Positions 1-9,923 of a stretch of DNA of 64,000 bases are shown here, piece by piece. Position numbers and translations under genes: made by a program. Source of the stretch: Buchnera aphidicola (Microlophium carnosum) (GTDB lineage: Bacteria > Pseudomonadota > Gammaproteobacteria > Enterobacterales > Enterobacteriaceae); the NCBI GenBank assembly GCA_011752475.1, contig CP048747.1, positions 310,001-374,000 of the forward strand, in the 5' to 3' direction. Below the pieces are notes generated by a model that was not told where the DNA came from, did not search any database, and saw only the letters and a program-made list of their open reading frames with translations. Position 1 is the stretch's first letter; every line of letters starts with the position of its first letter.

Positions 1-2
1 TA

Positions 3-116
3 TTAGGTATAAAATATATGTACAGAAAAAAAATATTAGAACGTTTTACTTCCTCTATAGCACATAATTTTAGTAAAATTTTACTTAAAATGTTTTTTTA
101 TAAAAATTATTTTTAG
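3..116 (+). CDS. sohB: C-terminal fragment of upstream gene, probably SohB inner-membrane peptidase
   Basis: An open frame enters the window in phase 3 and ends at TAG 114-116, giving the last 37 residues of a protein. The fragment is basic (motifs KYMYRKK and LERFT) and ends with a hydrophobic/aromatic tail. It shows no domain by itself. The assignment to SohB, a putative inner-membrane serine protease of the SppA family, rests on my recall that sohB precedes topA in enterobacteria and Buchnera, and on a loose resemblance to the basic C-terminus of SohB. The product identity is therefore an inference from synteny. Confidence 0.5.
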   Translation, partial: LGIKYMYRKKILERFTSSIAHNFSKILLKMFFYKNYF

Positions 117-217
117 TTTTAAAAAAGTAAAAAATTTTCAATATAATTAATATTACCATCATAAATTTTTTATGAATATACATTCATATAATTAAATATG
201 ATTTACTGGGAAAAAAC

Positions 218-2806
218 ATGCAAAAATATCTTGTTATAGTTGAATCTCCAGCAAAAGCAAAAACTATAAATCAATATTTAGGTTCTAAATACATAGTAAA
301 ATCTAGTATAGGACATGTACGAGATTTAATAACAAGTAAATCAAAAAATAAAGAAAAAAATAAAGAGTTTTCTAATAAAAAAATTTTTTTAAAAAATCAT
401 GAAAAAACGATTCTCATAAATCAAATGGGAATTAATCCTTATCAAAATTGGAAAGCTGAATATTATATTTTACCTGGTAAAGAAAAAATTATTTCTGAAT
501 TGAGAACTATTGCAAATCAAGTAGATCATATATATCTTGCTACAGATTTAGATCGAGAAGGAGAAGCAATAGCTTGGCATTTAAAAGAAGTTATTGGTGG
601 AGATTCTTCTAAGTTTAGTCGTGTAGTATTTAATGAAATTACTAAATATTCAATAAAAAAAGCTTTTAACAATGTAGTTCATATTAATATGAATCGAGTA
701 CATGCACAACAAGCACGTCGTTTTATGGATCGCATTGTAGGTTATATGGTTTCACCTTTATTATGGAAAAAAATATCAAGGGGTTTATCTGCAGGACGAG
801 TTCAATCTGTAGCAGTTCGTATAATCGTAGAACGTGAAAATATTATAAAAAATTTTATTCCAGAAGAATATTGGAAATTAAATGTGTCACTTTTTTCTAA
901 AGATCAAAAAAAGATTAGTATGAATGTAACACATTATAATAATAAAACATTTTATCCGATAAATAAAACTGAGGTAGATTTCGCAGTAGAAAAAATGAAA
1001 CAATCATTGTTCATTGTTAAAAATTATGAAGAAAAACATTTTTATAGAAAAGCTCCTGCTCCATTTATAACTTCTACTTTACAACAATCTGCTAGTCTTC
1101 GTTTAGGATTTAGTGTAAAAAAAACAATGTTTTTAGCACAAAAATTATATGAGGAAGGTTATATAACTTATATGAGAACTGATTCTAATTATTTGAGTAA
1201 ACATGCAATAAAAAAAGCTCGAGCATACATAAAAAACTACTATGGTAGTGATTATTTACCTAAAGAACCTAATTTATTTTCCAATCAAAAACATTCTCAA
1301 GAAGCTCATGAAGCTATTCGACCATCTGATATTGAAATAAAAAATATACAGTTAGATAATTTAGATGTAAGTGCTAAAAAATTATATGAATTAATTTGGA
1401 ATCAATTTATAGCTTCTCAAATGACATCGATTAAATATAAATCTATCACTATAACAGTTGTAGCTGATATGTTTGAATTAAAAAAAAATGAAAGAATAAT
1501 TCTGTTTAATGGTTGGAGCAAAATTTTAATAGAAGAGAAAAATATTATTTCTGAGTTTCCTCTATTAAATGTAGGAAGTTTATTACTAATAGATGAAATT
1601 GTAACTAGTCAAAAATTTACTAAACCTCCACCACGTTTTAGTGAAGCATCTTTAGTACGCGAATTAGAAAAAAAGGGTGTTGGAAGACCTTCTACTTATT
1701 CTATAATAATATCAAAAATACAAGATCGAGGATATGTTAAAATTAAAAAAAACAAGTTTTATTCAGAAAAAATGGGTGAAATTCTTACCATTCGACTAAA
1801 AAAAAGTTTTAGCAATCTAATGGATTACAACTTTACTGCACATATGGAAAAAAAATTCGATAAAATAGCTAATAATGAAATTGAGTGGAAAAATGTACTT
1901 GATTCTTTTTTTAAAAATTTTTCTGAAAAATTAGAAAAAGCCAAAAAAAGTCCAGAAGAAGGAGGAATGGAATTCAGTAAAGTCGTTCCAACTTCAATTA
2001 ATTGCTCAATTTGTTGTAATAAAATGGGAATAAAAAACGCCATCAATGGTGTTTTTCTTAGTTGTTTAGGATATAATAATACTATATCTAAAAATCGTTG
2101 TAAGCAAACTATAGATCTCATTGCATTGAATTATTTTAATGAAATAAAAGAAGAAAATATAGAACAAACACCTCTGCAATTAATTAATCGATGTGAAAAA
2201 TGCAAAATGTCTATGGATAGTTATTTTATTAATCAAAAATTAAAATTGCATATTTGCATTAATAATCCTAGTTGTGTTGGTTATAAACTTGAAGAAGGAG
2301 TATTTAAAAATCCTATTTATTTATCTGAAACAATTCAATGTGAAAAATGTCATAGTAAAATGATATTGAAAACAGGTCCGTTTGGAAAATTTTTTATGTG
2401 TATAAATAAAACGTGTAAAAATACAAGAAAAATTTTACCTAATGGAAAAATATCGGATCCAAAGTTAGAACCCATTTCTTTTCCGCAGTTACCATGTAAA
2501 CAATCTAATGCATGGTTTGTTTTACGAGAGGGGATTTCCGGTATTTTTTTTGCTGCAAATACTTTCCCTAAATCACGTGAAACTAGATCTCCATTTGTAG
2601 AAGAACTGTTTCAGTTTCAACATTTATTACCAGAAAAAATACACTATTTATCTAGTGGTCCTATAATTGATAACGATGGAAATAAGACTATAGTTTGTTT
2701 TAATAGAAAAACAAAAAAACATTATATTGCTTCTAAAAAAGAAGGAAAGTTTACAGGTTGGTCAGCTATATTTATTAATAATAAATGGCGTGTGATTAGT
2801 AAATAA
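218..2806 (+). CDS. topA: DNA topoisomerase I (type IA)
   Basis: Relaxes negatively supercoiled DNA through a transient 5'-phosphotyrosine link. The 862 residues are close to the roughly 865 of E. coli TopA, so the gene is full length. The N-terminus has the Toprim motif LVIVESPAKAKTI (from residue 5) and the acidic DLDREGEAIAWH segment (near 110). The active-site tyrosine is Y318 in YITYMRTDS. The C-terminal third keeps zinc-ribbon cysteine pairs (CSICCNKM, CEKCKMSM, CEKCHSKM with partner cysteines) between about residues 595 and 730, followed by a basic tail. The start ATG has a weak GGGA 8 bases upstream. It is convergent with suhB. Identification is firm. Confidence 0.98.
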   Translation: MQKYLVIVESPAKAKTINQYLGSKYIVKSSIGHVRDLITSKSKNKEKNKEFSNKKIFLKNHEKTILINQMGINPYQNWKAEYYILPGKEKIISELRTIANQVDHIYLATDLDREGEAIAWHLKEVIGGDSSKFSRVVFNEITKYSIKKAFNNVVHINMNRVHAQQARRFMDRIVGYMVSPLLWKKISRGLSAGRVQSVAVRIIVERENIIKNFIPEEYWKLNVSLFSKDQKKISMNVTHYNNKTFYPINKTEVDFAVEKMKQSLFIVKNYEEKHFYRKAPAPFITSTLQQSASLRLGFSVKKTMFLAQKLYEEGYITYMRTDSNYLSKHAIKKARAYIKNYYGSDYLPKEPNLFSNQKHSQEAHEAIRPSDIEIKNIQLDNLDVSAKKLYELIWNQFIASQMTSIKYKSITITVVADMFELKKNERIILFNGWSKILIEEKNIISEFPLLNVGSLLLIDEIVTSQKFTKPPPRFSEASLVRELEKKGVGRPSTYSIIISKIQDRGYVKIKKNKFYSEKMGEILTIRLKKSFSNLMDYNFTAHMEKKFDKIANNEIEWKNVLDSFFKNFSEKLEKAKKSPEEGGMEFSKVVPTSINCSICCNKMGIKNAINGVFLSCLGYNNTISKNRCKQTIDLIALNYFNEIKEENIEQTPLQLINRCEKCKMSMDSYFINQKLKLHICINNPSCVGYKLEEGVFKNPIYLSETIQCEKCHSKMILKTGPFGKFFMCINKTCKNTRKILPNGKISDPKLEPISFPQLPCKQSNAWFVLREGISGIFFAANTFPKSRETRSPFVEELFQFQHLLPEKIHYLSSGPIIDNDGNKTIVCFNRKTKKHYIASKKEGKFTGWSAIFINNKWRVISK

Positions 2807-2862
2807 TATTTATGTAATATTTATAAAAAAATCAATCAAAGCATCTCAATGAAACATTTTTA

Positions 2863-2879
2863 AAAAAATCTGATTTTTT
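2863..2879. terminator. Candidate bidirectional terminator between topA and suhB
   Basis: Arms AAAAAATC and GATTTTTT face each other around one T, giving an 8-base inverted repeat rich in A on one side and T on the other. It lies between the convergent stops of topA and suhB and overlaps the last bases of suhB. It is short and AT-rich, so chance occurrence is possible. Confidence 0.35.
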
Positions 2880-3678
2880 ACTTTATTAAAAAACATGCAC
2901 GTATTTTTTCAGTAATTAATCTAACAAATTTTGGACTACTAGTTATATTTCCAGAATGACTATTATTATATTCATGTCCTCCTGTAAAATTACTAATTAA
3001 GCAACCAGCTTCTCGAACTTGTAATTTACTTGCTACAAAATTATTAGGTTCTAAATTAAAATCAAATAAGCAATCTATTTTTCCAGCTGCAACATAAGCA
3101 GCATCGAGTACAGTAGAACCAGTACATCTAAAAGAAATTCCGCATAAAGTTAATTTTTTGTATATTTCAAAATAAGATGATGTTTCATCATGAAGTTTAT
3201 TAGGCAAATTAACCGCAACTGTCGTATAACTTAAAGTATTAATTTTACTGCATCTAGTTCGGTATCCGTTTAATTGTGAACCCTGTCCCTTTACGGCTGT
3301 AAACAAATCATTTTTTATAGGATCGTATATTACAGAAATTTCAGTTTTACTCTTCACGACAACAGCAATAGAAAGACAAAAATATGGAAAATATTTAATA
3401 AAATTATTTTTTCCATCTAATTCATTAATAACCCAAATAGTATTTTTTTCATTTTGTTTAAAAAGAATATTTTCATTTTTTTTGAGAATAATATGATGGG
3501 GATAAGATTTATAGATAATATCACTAATTATTTTATTTGTTTTATACAAAATATTTTTTACAAATATTTTGTTTTTTTCTATATCTTCTTTGATAAATTT
3601 ATGTGTATCATAATTTTGAATAATAATATCACCTCCTTTTCGTACTGCACGAATAGCAATGTTTAACATTGGATGCAT
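2878..3678 (-). CDS. suhB: SuhB-like inositol-monophosphatase-fold protein with lost metal ligands
   Basis: In E. coli, SuhB is an inositol-1-monophosphatase-fold protein that also joins the NusA-containing antitermination complex on rRNA operons. The ATG at 3678 is chosen because CAGGAG lies just upstream and because MHPMLNIAIRAVRKGG matches the family N-terminus; an in-frame TTG 10 codons earlier is unlikely to be used. The product is 266 residues, the usual size. The fold is well conserved (YDPIKNDLFTAVKGQGSQLNGY, TGSTVLDAAYVAAGKID, LQVREAG, FTGGHEY). Catalytic residues are not: by alignment with E. coli SuhB from memory, E67 is K67, D84 is N85 (WVINELDG instead of WVIDPLDG), D212 is N (EPNNF instead of RPWDF), and both threonines after LDG are replaced by K and N. 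Only the D87 equivalent remains. I infer no phosphatase activity but a retained structural role. Confidence 0.9.
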   Translation of the reverse strand: MHPMLNIAIRAVRKGGDIIIQNYDTHKFIKEDIEKNKIFVKNILYKTNKIISDIIYKSYPHHIILKKNENILFKQNEKNTIWVINELDGKNNFIKYFPYFCLSIAVVVKSKTEISVIYDPIKNDLFTAVKGQGSQLNGYRTRCSKINTLSYTTVAVNLPNKLHDETSSYFEIYKKLTLCGISFRCTGSTVLDAAYVAAGKIDCLFDFNLEPNNFVASKLQVREAGCLISNFTGGHEYNNSHSGNITSSPKFVRLITEKIRACFLIK

Positions 3679-3943
3679 AGAAATCTCCTGATTTTTAAAA
3701 TTTTTCAAAAAAATATCATAATTTAAAAGACTTTAATATTTATCTCAAGATAATTTTATTAGAAGGTAATAATATTTTTTAAGATATAACAATAGTGTCA
3801 AAATTAATGAGTTTATTATATTAGTATATAATATTAATATAATTAATATACATAAAAATAATAATATATTATTGCTATTTTTTTCTTATAAGGTAAAGTT
3901 TTAAATAAAAAATATTGTATAATAATTTATTTCAGGTTTTTAG

Positions 3944-5035
3944 ATGAATAAGAATATTAATATATCAAATATTTCAAAAGACAAAATTAATTTATTAGGT
4001 TTACATCGTCAAGATTTAAGACATTTTCTTATTTCTTTAGGAGCAAAAAATTTTTGTGCAGAACAAATTATGAATTGGATTTACAGTCACTACTGTAACG
4101 ATTTTAATAAAATGTTGAATGTTAGTGTAAAAATAAGAAAGCAATTATACGAAAAATCCTATATATTTGCATCAGAATTTACAGAAGAAAAAATTTCTCA
4201 TGATGGCACAATAAAGTGGATCACATCTATTAATACACAAAAAATTGAGACAGTTTATATACCAGAAAAAAAACGTTCTACTCTTTGTGTTTCTTCGCAA
4301 ATAGGATGCTCTTTACAATGTCATTTTTGTGCTACGGGTAAGGGAGGTTTCCAAGGAAATTTGAAAGTTTCTGAAATTATCTCTCAAATTTGGCAAGCAA
4401 ATAAAATATTAAAAGAAAAAAATATTACAAACCGCATTACTAATATAGTTTTTATGGGTATGGGTGAACCTTTATTAAATTTAAATAATGTCGTATCTGC
4501 ATTAAAAATAATTCTGGATGAGCATGGTTTTAGTTTACCGAAACGACGTATCACTTTATCTACCTCAGGAATAGTTCCGGCATTAGATAAATTAAGAAAT
4601 ATGATCGATGTTTCTTTAGCAATTTCTTTGCATGCTCCAAATGATTCTATTAGAAATCTTATTATGCCAATTAATAGAAAATATAATATTGCTTCTGTTT
4701 TAGATTCTACATTAAATTATCTTAAATATTCAAATGCTAATAGAGGTGGAGTAACAATAGAATATGTTATGCTAGACAGAATTAATGATTCAAACGAAAA
4801 TGCTCAACAGTTAGCAAATTTATTAAGTCACATACCAAGTAAAATTAATTTAATTCCCTGGAATTCTTTTTCAGGATCATCTTTTTTTTGTAGTAGTCTT
4901 AATCGGATTAATATTTTTGCCAATATTCTACGGAAAAAAGGATTTACTACAATCATTAGAAAAAATAGAGGACAAGATATTAATGCTGCATGTGGGCAAT
5001 TAACTGGCAGTATAATAAATCGTCTTAAAAAATAA
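3944..5035 (+). CDS. rlmN: 23S rRNA/tRNA m2A methyltransferase RlmN (radical SAM)
   Basis: Methylates C2 of A2503 in 23S rRNA and of A37 in some tRNAs, using two SAM molecules and a 4Fe-4S cluster. It has 363 residues against roughly 384 in E. coli. The radical-SAM cluster motif CSLQCHFCATG is at about residues 122-131. MGMGEPLLN (SAM binding) and the C-terminal GQDINAACGQL, carrying the cysteine of the methyl/thiyl pair, are intact. It is divergent from suhB across 265 bases and is followed after 35 bases by ispG. In E. coli this enzyme takes electrons from flavodoxin, encoded here at 21 kb. Confidence 0.97.
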   Translation: MNKNINISNISKDKINLLGLHRQDLRHFLISLGAKNFCAEQIMNWIYSHYCNDFNKMLNVSVKIRKQLYEKSYIFASEFTEEKISHDGTIKWITSINTQKIETVYIPEKKRSTLCVSSQIGCSLQCHFCATGKGGFQGNLKVSEIISQIWQANKILKEKNITNRITNIVFMGMGEPLLNLNNVVSALKIILDEHGFSLPKRRITLSTSGIVPALDKLRNMIDVSLAISLHAPNDSIRNLIMPINRKYNIASVLDSTLNYLKYSNANRGGVTIEYVMLDRINDSNENAQQLANLLSHIPSKINLIPWNSFSGSSFFCSSLNRINIFANILRKKGFTTIIRKNRGQDINAACGQLTGSIINRLKK

Positions 5036-5070
5036 TTTAATATATTATCTTTTCATTATATATAAAAAAT

Positions 5071-6186
5071 ATGAATAAATACAAAATAATTAATAGAAGA
5101 AAATCAGATCGTATTTACGTTGGTGCAATACCTATTGGAAATAATGCTCCTATTTCAGTTCAATCAATGACTAATACTCGTACCACCAATACTTTAGAAA
5201 CTATTAATCAAATTTTAGAATTAAAAAAAGTAGGGGTAGATATTGTTCGTATTTCTATACCCACCTTAAAAGCTGCGGAATCATTTAAAGAAATTAAAAA
5301 ACAGGTAAAAATTCCATTAATTGCAGATATACATTTTGATTATAGATTAGCTTTAAAAGCTATAGAATATGGAGCAGATTGTTTAAGAATTAATCCTGGA
5401 AACATTGGAAATAAAAAGAGAATATCAGAAATAATTACTTATGCAAAGGATAAAAATATTCCAATTCGTATTGGTGTAAATGCGGGATCTTTAGAAAAAG
5501 ATATATTAAAAAAATATAAAACTCCTAGTCCAGAAGCTTTAGTAGAATCGGCTATGAGACATATAGAATATTTTGATACTTTAAATTTTAATCAATTTAA
5601 AGTTAGTGTTAAAGCATCTGATGTATTTTTAGCAATTGAATCATATCGGCTATTAAGTAAAAAAATTACACAACCTTTACATATTGGAATAACAGAAGCG
5701 GGTGGACTAAGAAATGGTACAGTAAAATCTGCTATAGGTATTTCTTTATTATTATTAGAAGGTATTGGAGATACAATGCGAATCTCATTAGCTGCGAATC
5801 CTATTGAAGAAGTAAAAGTAGGTTATGATATTCTACAAGTATTAGGTTTAAGATCAAGAGGAATTAATTTTATTGCTTGTCCTACTTGTTCTAGACAAGA
5901 ATTTGATGTAATTAAAACAGTTAATCAATTAGAAAAGAAATTAGAAGACATTTCAACTCCTATGGACGTATCAATTATTGGTTGTATTGTTAATGGAATA
6001 GGAGAAGCTAAAACAGCAACACTAGGATTAACAGGAAGTTATAAAAAAAGTTCATTGTATGAGGATGGAATACGACAACAAAAAAAAATAAGCAATGAAG
6101 AAATAATTGAAAAAATGGAAATTAAAATTCGAAAAAAAATAAAAAAAATAAAACAATTAAATAGTTTTAAAAAAGATAATATTTAA
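5071..6186 (+). CDS. ispG: 4-hydroxy-3-methylbut-2-enyl diphosphate synthase (GcpE)
   Basis: Penultimate step of the MEP isoprenoid pathway: converts MEcPP to HMBPP with a 4Fe-4S cluster and reduced flavodoxin. It has 371 residues against 372 in E. coli. Family blocks are intact: [51 protein letters not shown] and the cluster site [13 protein letters not shown]. The third cysteine lies in [12 protein letters not shown], where the proline of the usual NGPGE motif is isoleucine. No strong Shine-Dalgarno precedes the ATG. It lies 35 bases after rlmN and 42 before hisS in a same-strand run, the rlmN-ispG-hisS association seen in enterobacteria with intervening genes lost. Confidence 0.97.
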   Translation: MNKYKIINRRKSDRIYVGAIPIGNNAPISVQSMTNTRTTNTLETINQILELKKVGVDIVRISIPTLKAAESFKEIKKQVKIPLIADIHFDYRLALKAIEYGADCLRINPGNIGNKKRISEIITYAKDKNIPIRIGVNAGSLEKDILKKYKTPSPEALVESAMRHIEYFDTLNFNQFKVSVKASDVFLAIESYRLLSKKITQPLHIGITEAGGLRNGTVKSAIGISLLLLEGIGDTMRISLAANPIEEVKVGYDILQVLGLRSRGINFIACPTCSRQEFDVIKTVNQLEKKLEDISTPMDVSIIGCIVNGIGEAKTATLGLTGSYKKSSLYEDGIRQQKKISNEEIIEKMEIKIRKKIKKIKQLNSFKKDNI

Positions 6187-6228
6187 CGCTATACTTTAAT
6201 TAATTTATATTTAACATAAGAGATAATA

Positions 6229-7509
6229 GTGAAAAAAGAAATTAAATCAATTAGAGGAATGCATGATTATCTTCCAAAAGAATTAAAAATATGGAGTTAT
6301 ATAGAAGTTATATTAAAAGAAGTTCTAACTAGTTATTGTTATTTAGAAATCAGATTGCCTATATTAGAAAAAACTGAAATTTTTAAAAGAACCATTGGTA
6401 GTATTACTGATGTGGTAGAAAAAGAAATGTATTCTTTTGAAGATCGAAAAGGTAATAGTTTAACTTTACGTCCAGAAGGTACTGTAGGTTGTGTACGAGC
6501 TATAATACAAAATCATTTATTACATAATAAAAATAATAAATTTTGGTATTTAGGTCCGATGTTTAGATATGAAAGACCCCAAAAAGGAAGATATCGTCAA
6601 TTCCATCAGTTAGGTGCAGAAGTATTCGGATCAGACACAGAAGATATAGACCTAGAAATTATCATTTTAACCAATCGTTTATGGAAAAGAATTGGTATTG
6701 ATTCATATATCACATTAGAAGTTAATTCAATTGGTTCGAAAACAGCTCGTTTTCAATACAAAAAAAAATTAGTTGATTTTCTTAAAAAATATGAACATTT
6801 ATTGGATAAAGATTCTAAAAGACGATTATATACTAATCCTTTACGTATTTTAGACTCTAAAAATCCAGATATACAAAAAATATTAAAAGAAGCGCCGTTA
6901 CTAAGTGAATATATCGATATACCTTCAAGTAATCATTTTAACAGTTTATGTAATATGATGAGTTCTCACGGAATTAAATATAACTTGAATCCAAATCTAG
7001 TAAGAGGATTAGATTATTATAATAGCACTGTTTTTGAATGGAAAAGTAATAAATTAGGTTCACAAAATACTATTTGTGCAGGTGGTCGATATGATTCTTT
7101 AGTACAAGAAATGGGCGGTAAAAAAACATCTGCTATAGGATTTGCAATAGGAATAGAACGTTTAGTTTTATTAACAAAATCAGTAAAAATTTTCTCTGAA
7201 ACAGTAGAAGATATTAATATTTATATTATTTTTATAGGAGAAAACAACAAATTTCATGCTATACATTTATCTGAAGAAATACGAGATTCATATCCAAAAT
7301 TAAAAATATTTATTAATTTTTTAAATCAAAACCTTACAAAAAAAATAAAAAATGCTATAAAATCTTCAGCAAATGTTATGATTTTAATAGGTGATAATGA
7401 AATTAAAAGAGAATTTTTTTCAGTCAAAGATTTAAAAAAAGAAAAAGAATATTATCTTTCAAAATATGAATTAATGATAAAAATTCAAAAAATTTTTCAA
7501 TATATGTAA
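6229..7509 (+). CDS. hisS: Histidyl-tRNA synthetase
   Basis: Class II aminoacyl-tRNA synthetase that charges tRNA-His. It has 426 residues against 424 in E. coli. The start is GTG at 6229, giving the expected N-terminus ([15 protein letters not shown]). Motif 2 is present as [12 protein letters not shown] and [16 protein letters not shown]. The histidine-specific HisA block [15 protein letters not shown] and motif 3 ([15 protein letters not shown]) are intact, and the C-terminal anticodon-binding domain follows from about residue 325. It sits 50 bases before glyA and could be co-transcribed with ispG. Confidence 0.97.
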   Translation: MKKEIKSIRGMHDYLPKELKIWSYIEVILKEVLTSYCYLEIRLPILEKTEIFKRTIGSITDVVEKEMYSFEDRKGNSLTLRPEGTVGCVRAIIQNHLLHNKNNKFWYLGPMFRYERPQKGRYRQFHQLGAEVFGSDTEDIDLEIIILTNRLWKRIGIDSYITLEVNSIGSKTARFQYKKKLVDFLKKYEHLLDKDSKRRLYTNPLRILDSKNPDIQKILKEAPLLSEYIDIPSSNHFNSLCNMMSSHGIKYNLNPNLVRGLDYYNSTVFEWKSNKLGSQNTICAGGRYDSLVQEMGGKKTSAIGFAIGIERLVLLTKSVKIFSETVEDINIYIIFIGENNKFHAIHLSEEIRDSYPKLKIFINFLNQNLTKKIKNAIKSSANVMILIGDNEIKREFFSVKDLKKEKEYYLSKYELMIKIQKIFQYM

Positions 7510-7559
7510 TTTTTTAAATTATTTTTTATTTGTTGTAAAATTTAATCTTTAGGTAAAAA

Positions 7560-8813
7560 ATGTTAAATAATAAAATAGATTTTTCAAAATATGATCCAGA
7601 AATATGGTTTGCAATGGAAGAAGAAAGAAAAAGACAAGAAAATCATATAGAATTAATTGCATCAGAAAATTATACTAGTCGTTATATTATGAGTGCACAA
7701 GGTTCACAATTAACTAATAAATATGCAGAAGGTTATCCTGGAAAACGCTATTATGGTGGTTGCAAATATGTAGATATAATAGAAGAATTAGCAATTAATC
7801 GAGCAAAAAAATTATTTGATGCTGACTATGCTAACGTTCAACCTCATTCTGGTTCTCAAGCTAATTTTTCTGTTTATACAGCACTGTTAAAACCTGGCGA
7901 TACGATATTAGGCATGAAATTATCACATGGAGGTCATTTAAGTCATGGATCTTCAGTAAATTTCTCGGGTAAAATGTATAACGTTATTCCGTATGGAGTA
8001 GATGAAAGTGGTGAGATTAATTATGAAGAACTATTTAAATTAACTGATAAATATAAACCAAAAATGATTATTGGTGGTTTTTCGGCATATTCTGGTGTTT
8101 GTAATTGGAAAAAAATGCGTATGATTGCAGATCAAGTTAATGCTTATTTTGTTGTTGATATAGCTCATATTGCTGGTTTAATAGCAGCTAAAATTTATCC
8201 TAGTCCAATCAATTACGCACATGTTGTTACAAGCACTACTCATAAAACATTAGCAGGACCTAGAGGTGGGCTGATTCTTGCTAAAAATGGAAGTGATTTT
8301 TTGTATAAGAAATTAAATTTATCAGTTTTCCCTGGCACACAAGGAGGTCCGCTTATGCATATCATTGCTGCAAAAGCTATTGCTTTTAAAGAAGCTTTAG
8401 AACCTAAATTTAAAGAATATCAAAAACAAATAGTAAAAAATTCTAAAACTATGGTTCAAAATTTTTTAGAAAAAGGATATCAGATAATTTCTGGGAAAAC
8501 TTGTAATCATTTATTTCTAATTAACTTAACTAATAAAAAACTTACGGGGAAAGATGCTGATATTGCCTTAAGTAAAGCCAATATAACTGTAAATAAAAAT
8601 ACTATACCTGATGATTTAAAAAATCCCTTTATTACTTCAGGAATACGCATTGGGACACCTGCTGTTACCAGAAGAGGATTTAAAGAAAATGAAGTTTCTG
8701 AAGTATCAAGTTGGATAGCTAGTATTTTAGATGATGTTCATGATCATAATAACATTGTTATGATTAAAAAGAAAGTATTAGAAATTTGTTTAAAATATCC
8801 TGTTTATATTTAA
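7560..8813 (+). CDS. glyA: Serine hydroxymethyltransferase
   Basis: PLP enzyme that interconverts serine plus tetrahydrofolate with glycine plus methylene-tetrahydrofolate, the main source of one-carbon units. The length of 417 residues equals the E. coli enzyme. The PLP lysine is in [15 protein letters not shown], and [23 protein letters not shown] and the folate-site block are conserved. An AGG lies 5-8 bases before the ATG. It is the last gene of the forward run starting at rlmN and converges on bioD. With serC upstream in serine synthesis, it links serine supply to folate metabolism. Confidence 0.98.
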   Translation: MLNNKIDFSKYDPEIWFAMEEERKRQENHIELIASENYTSRYIMSAQGSQLTNKYAEGYPGKRYYGGCKYVDIIEELAINRAKKLFDADYANVQPHSGSQANFSVYTALLKPGDTILGMKLSHGGHLSHGSSVNFSGKMYNVIPYGVDESGEINYEELFKLTDKYKPKMIIGGFSAYSGVCNWKKMRMIADQVNAYFVVDIAHIAGLIAAKIYPSPINYAHVVTSTTHKTLAGPRGGLILAKNGSDFLYKKLNLSVFPGTQGGPLMHIIAAKAIAFKEALEPKFKEYQKQIVKNSKTMVQNFLEKGYQIISGKTCNHLFLINLTNKKLTGKDADIALSKANITVNKNTIPDDLKNPFITSGIRIGTPAVTRRGFKENEVSEVSSWIASILDDVHDHNNIVMIKKKVLEICLKYPVYI

Positions 8814-8905
8814 TTAAATGATATTAAATATATCCATCTTTGTTAATAATTATATTAATAATTATAAAAACAACACTTTTAAAAAAATATATTTTAAATT
8901 TTTTA

Positions 8906-9577
8906 TTAAGGTAATATTATCTCTATTTTTTTAAAATTTATTTTATTTTTATTATTTAAATATGGAATTTCACCTAAAAATGGAGATTTAATATAACTTA
9001 ACAAAGTTTGGATATAATATACATTATATTTATCTTTTGGATAAATGTTATTAGCAATCCAACCTCCACATTTTATTTTTTCTGAAATAATAGCTTTTTC
9101 TGTTAAAATTGCATGATTAATGCATCCTAATTTAATAGCAACAATAATGATAACAGTCAATTTTTCTTTTTTGACCCAACTGGAAAAGGTATCTTTATAA
9201 GATAATGGTGTATACCATCCACCAGCACCTTCGACTAAAATCCAATTACTTTTATTTAAAATATTACTTAAACCTAAAGATAATGCTTTTTTCGTAATAT
9301 TTTTTTGTTGTAATTGACTGAGGATATGAGGAGGAGCATTTTCAACAAATGAAATTGGATTCACTTCTTTATCACTTAATATTATTGAACTGTTTTTTTT
9401 AAGAATATTTGCATCATTATTTAAAAAATTATATGATTTTTTTTGATATCCAGAAGATATGGGTTTATATCCTGCTGTTTTATATCCAGCAGCAGTAGCT
9501 TTTTTTAATAAAATACTGCTTGCAATCGTTTTCCCTACATTTGTATCAGTTCCGGTAATAAAAAATTTTTTAATCAT
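8906..9577 (-). CDS. bioD: Dethiobiotin synthetase
   Basis: ATP-dependent carboxylation and ring closure of 7,8-diaminononanoate to dethiobiotin. It has 223 residues, the usual size. The P-loop is FITGTDTNVGKT (residues 6-17), the substrate lysine region is AGYKPISSGYQ, and VEGAGGWYTPL is the conserved second block. It is on the same strand as bioB, but 346 bases separate them, where E. coli has bioF and bioC. It may rely on its own promoter or on read-through from bioB past several hairpins. Confidence 0.96.
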   Translation of the reverse strand: MIKKFFITGTDTNVGKTIASSILLKKATAAGYKTAGYKPISSGYQKKSYNFLNNDANILKKNSSIILSDKEVNPISFVENAPPHILSQLQQKNITKKALSLGLSNILNKSNWILVEGAGGWYTPLSYKDTFSSWVKKEKLTVIIIVAIKLGCINHAILTEKAIISEKIKCGGWIANNIYPKDKYNVYYIQTLLSYIKSPFLGEIPYLNNKNKINFKKIEIILP

Positions 9578-9808
9578 AATTAATCTTATTAATATAGTCG
9601 ATGTATAATTAAAGTAATATATTCTCTTAATATAATAATTAATTTTAGTAAAAATATTTTTATGTAATTAATTTTAATTGAATACTAAAAATTGTTTAAA
9701 ATAGTATGAATATATTTCCTAATTAAGTAACTCGATATAAATCATTATACGTATTTAATAAAATAACGCATAACTATAATATTGAGTTACTCCAAAAATC
9801 AAAAATAA

Positions 9809-9831
9809 AATTATTCTTATTTAGAATAATT
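9809..9831 (-). terminator. Hairpin downstream of bioB (second of two)
   Basis: Perfect 9-base arms AATTATTCT and AGAATAATT around a 5-base loop. It lies about 100 bases past the bioB stop in the direction of bioB transcription, directly after another hairpin. It may be a terminator or a processing site. Confidence 0.35.
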
Positions 9832-9835
9832 GTCT

Positions 9836-9861
9836 AATATTTTATTTAAAGATAAAATATT
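9836..9861 (-). terminator. Hairpin downstream of bioB (first of two)
   Basis: Perfect 10-base arms AATATTTTAT and ATAAAATATT around a 6-base loop, about 60 bases after the bioB stop codon. Together with the next hairpin it could end or attenuate bioB transcription before bioD. The arms are purely A/T, so the predicted stability is modest. Confidence 0.4.
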
Positions 9862-9923
9862 TTTATAATAGAAAATATTTATTAACGTTTAACAATTAAA
9901 AAATAATTTTTCTACATTACACA

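Larger units (their letters stand above)
9578..9923. other. Noncoding stretch between bioB and bioD (site of lost bioF-bioC)
   Basis: These 346 bases hold no credible gene and no recognisable BioF or BioC remnant on either strand. They do contain stem-loop candidates. Two near-perfect arms, AGTAACTCGATAT (about 9726-9738) and ATATTGAGTTACT (about 9779-9791), face each other across some 40 bases. Two compact hairpins follow and are listed separately. In the E. coli operon order bioBFCD, bioF and bioC would lie here. Confidence 0.7.

Noticed and set aside
1825..2121. Reverse-strand frame of 98 codons inside topA
   Set aside because: It lies wholly within a strongly conserved gene on the other strand and has no motif or ribosome-binding site. 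It is a shadow frame, like the other frames antisense to sucA, sucB, rpsA, pykA, yoaE and tsaB.
3679..3708. TTG-started 10-codon extension of suhB
   Set aside because: CAGGAG precedes the internal ATG at 3678 and family N-termini begin there.
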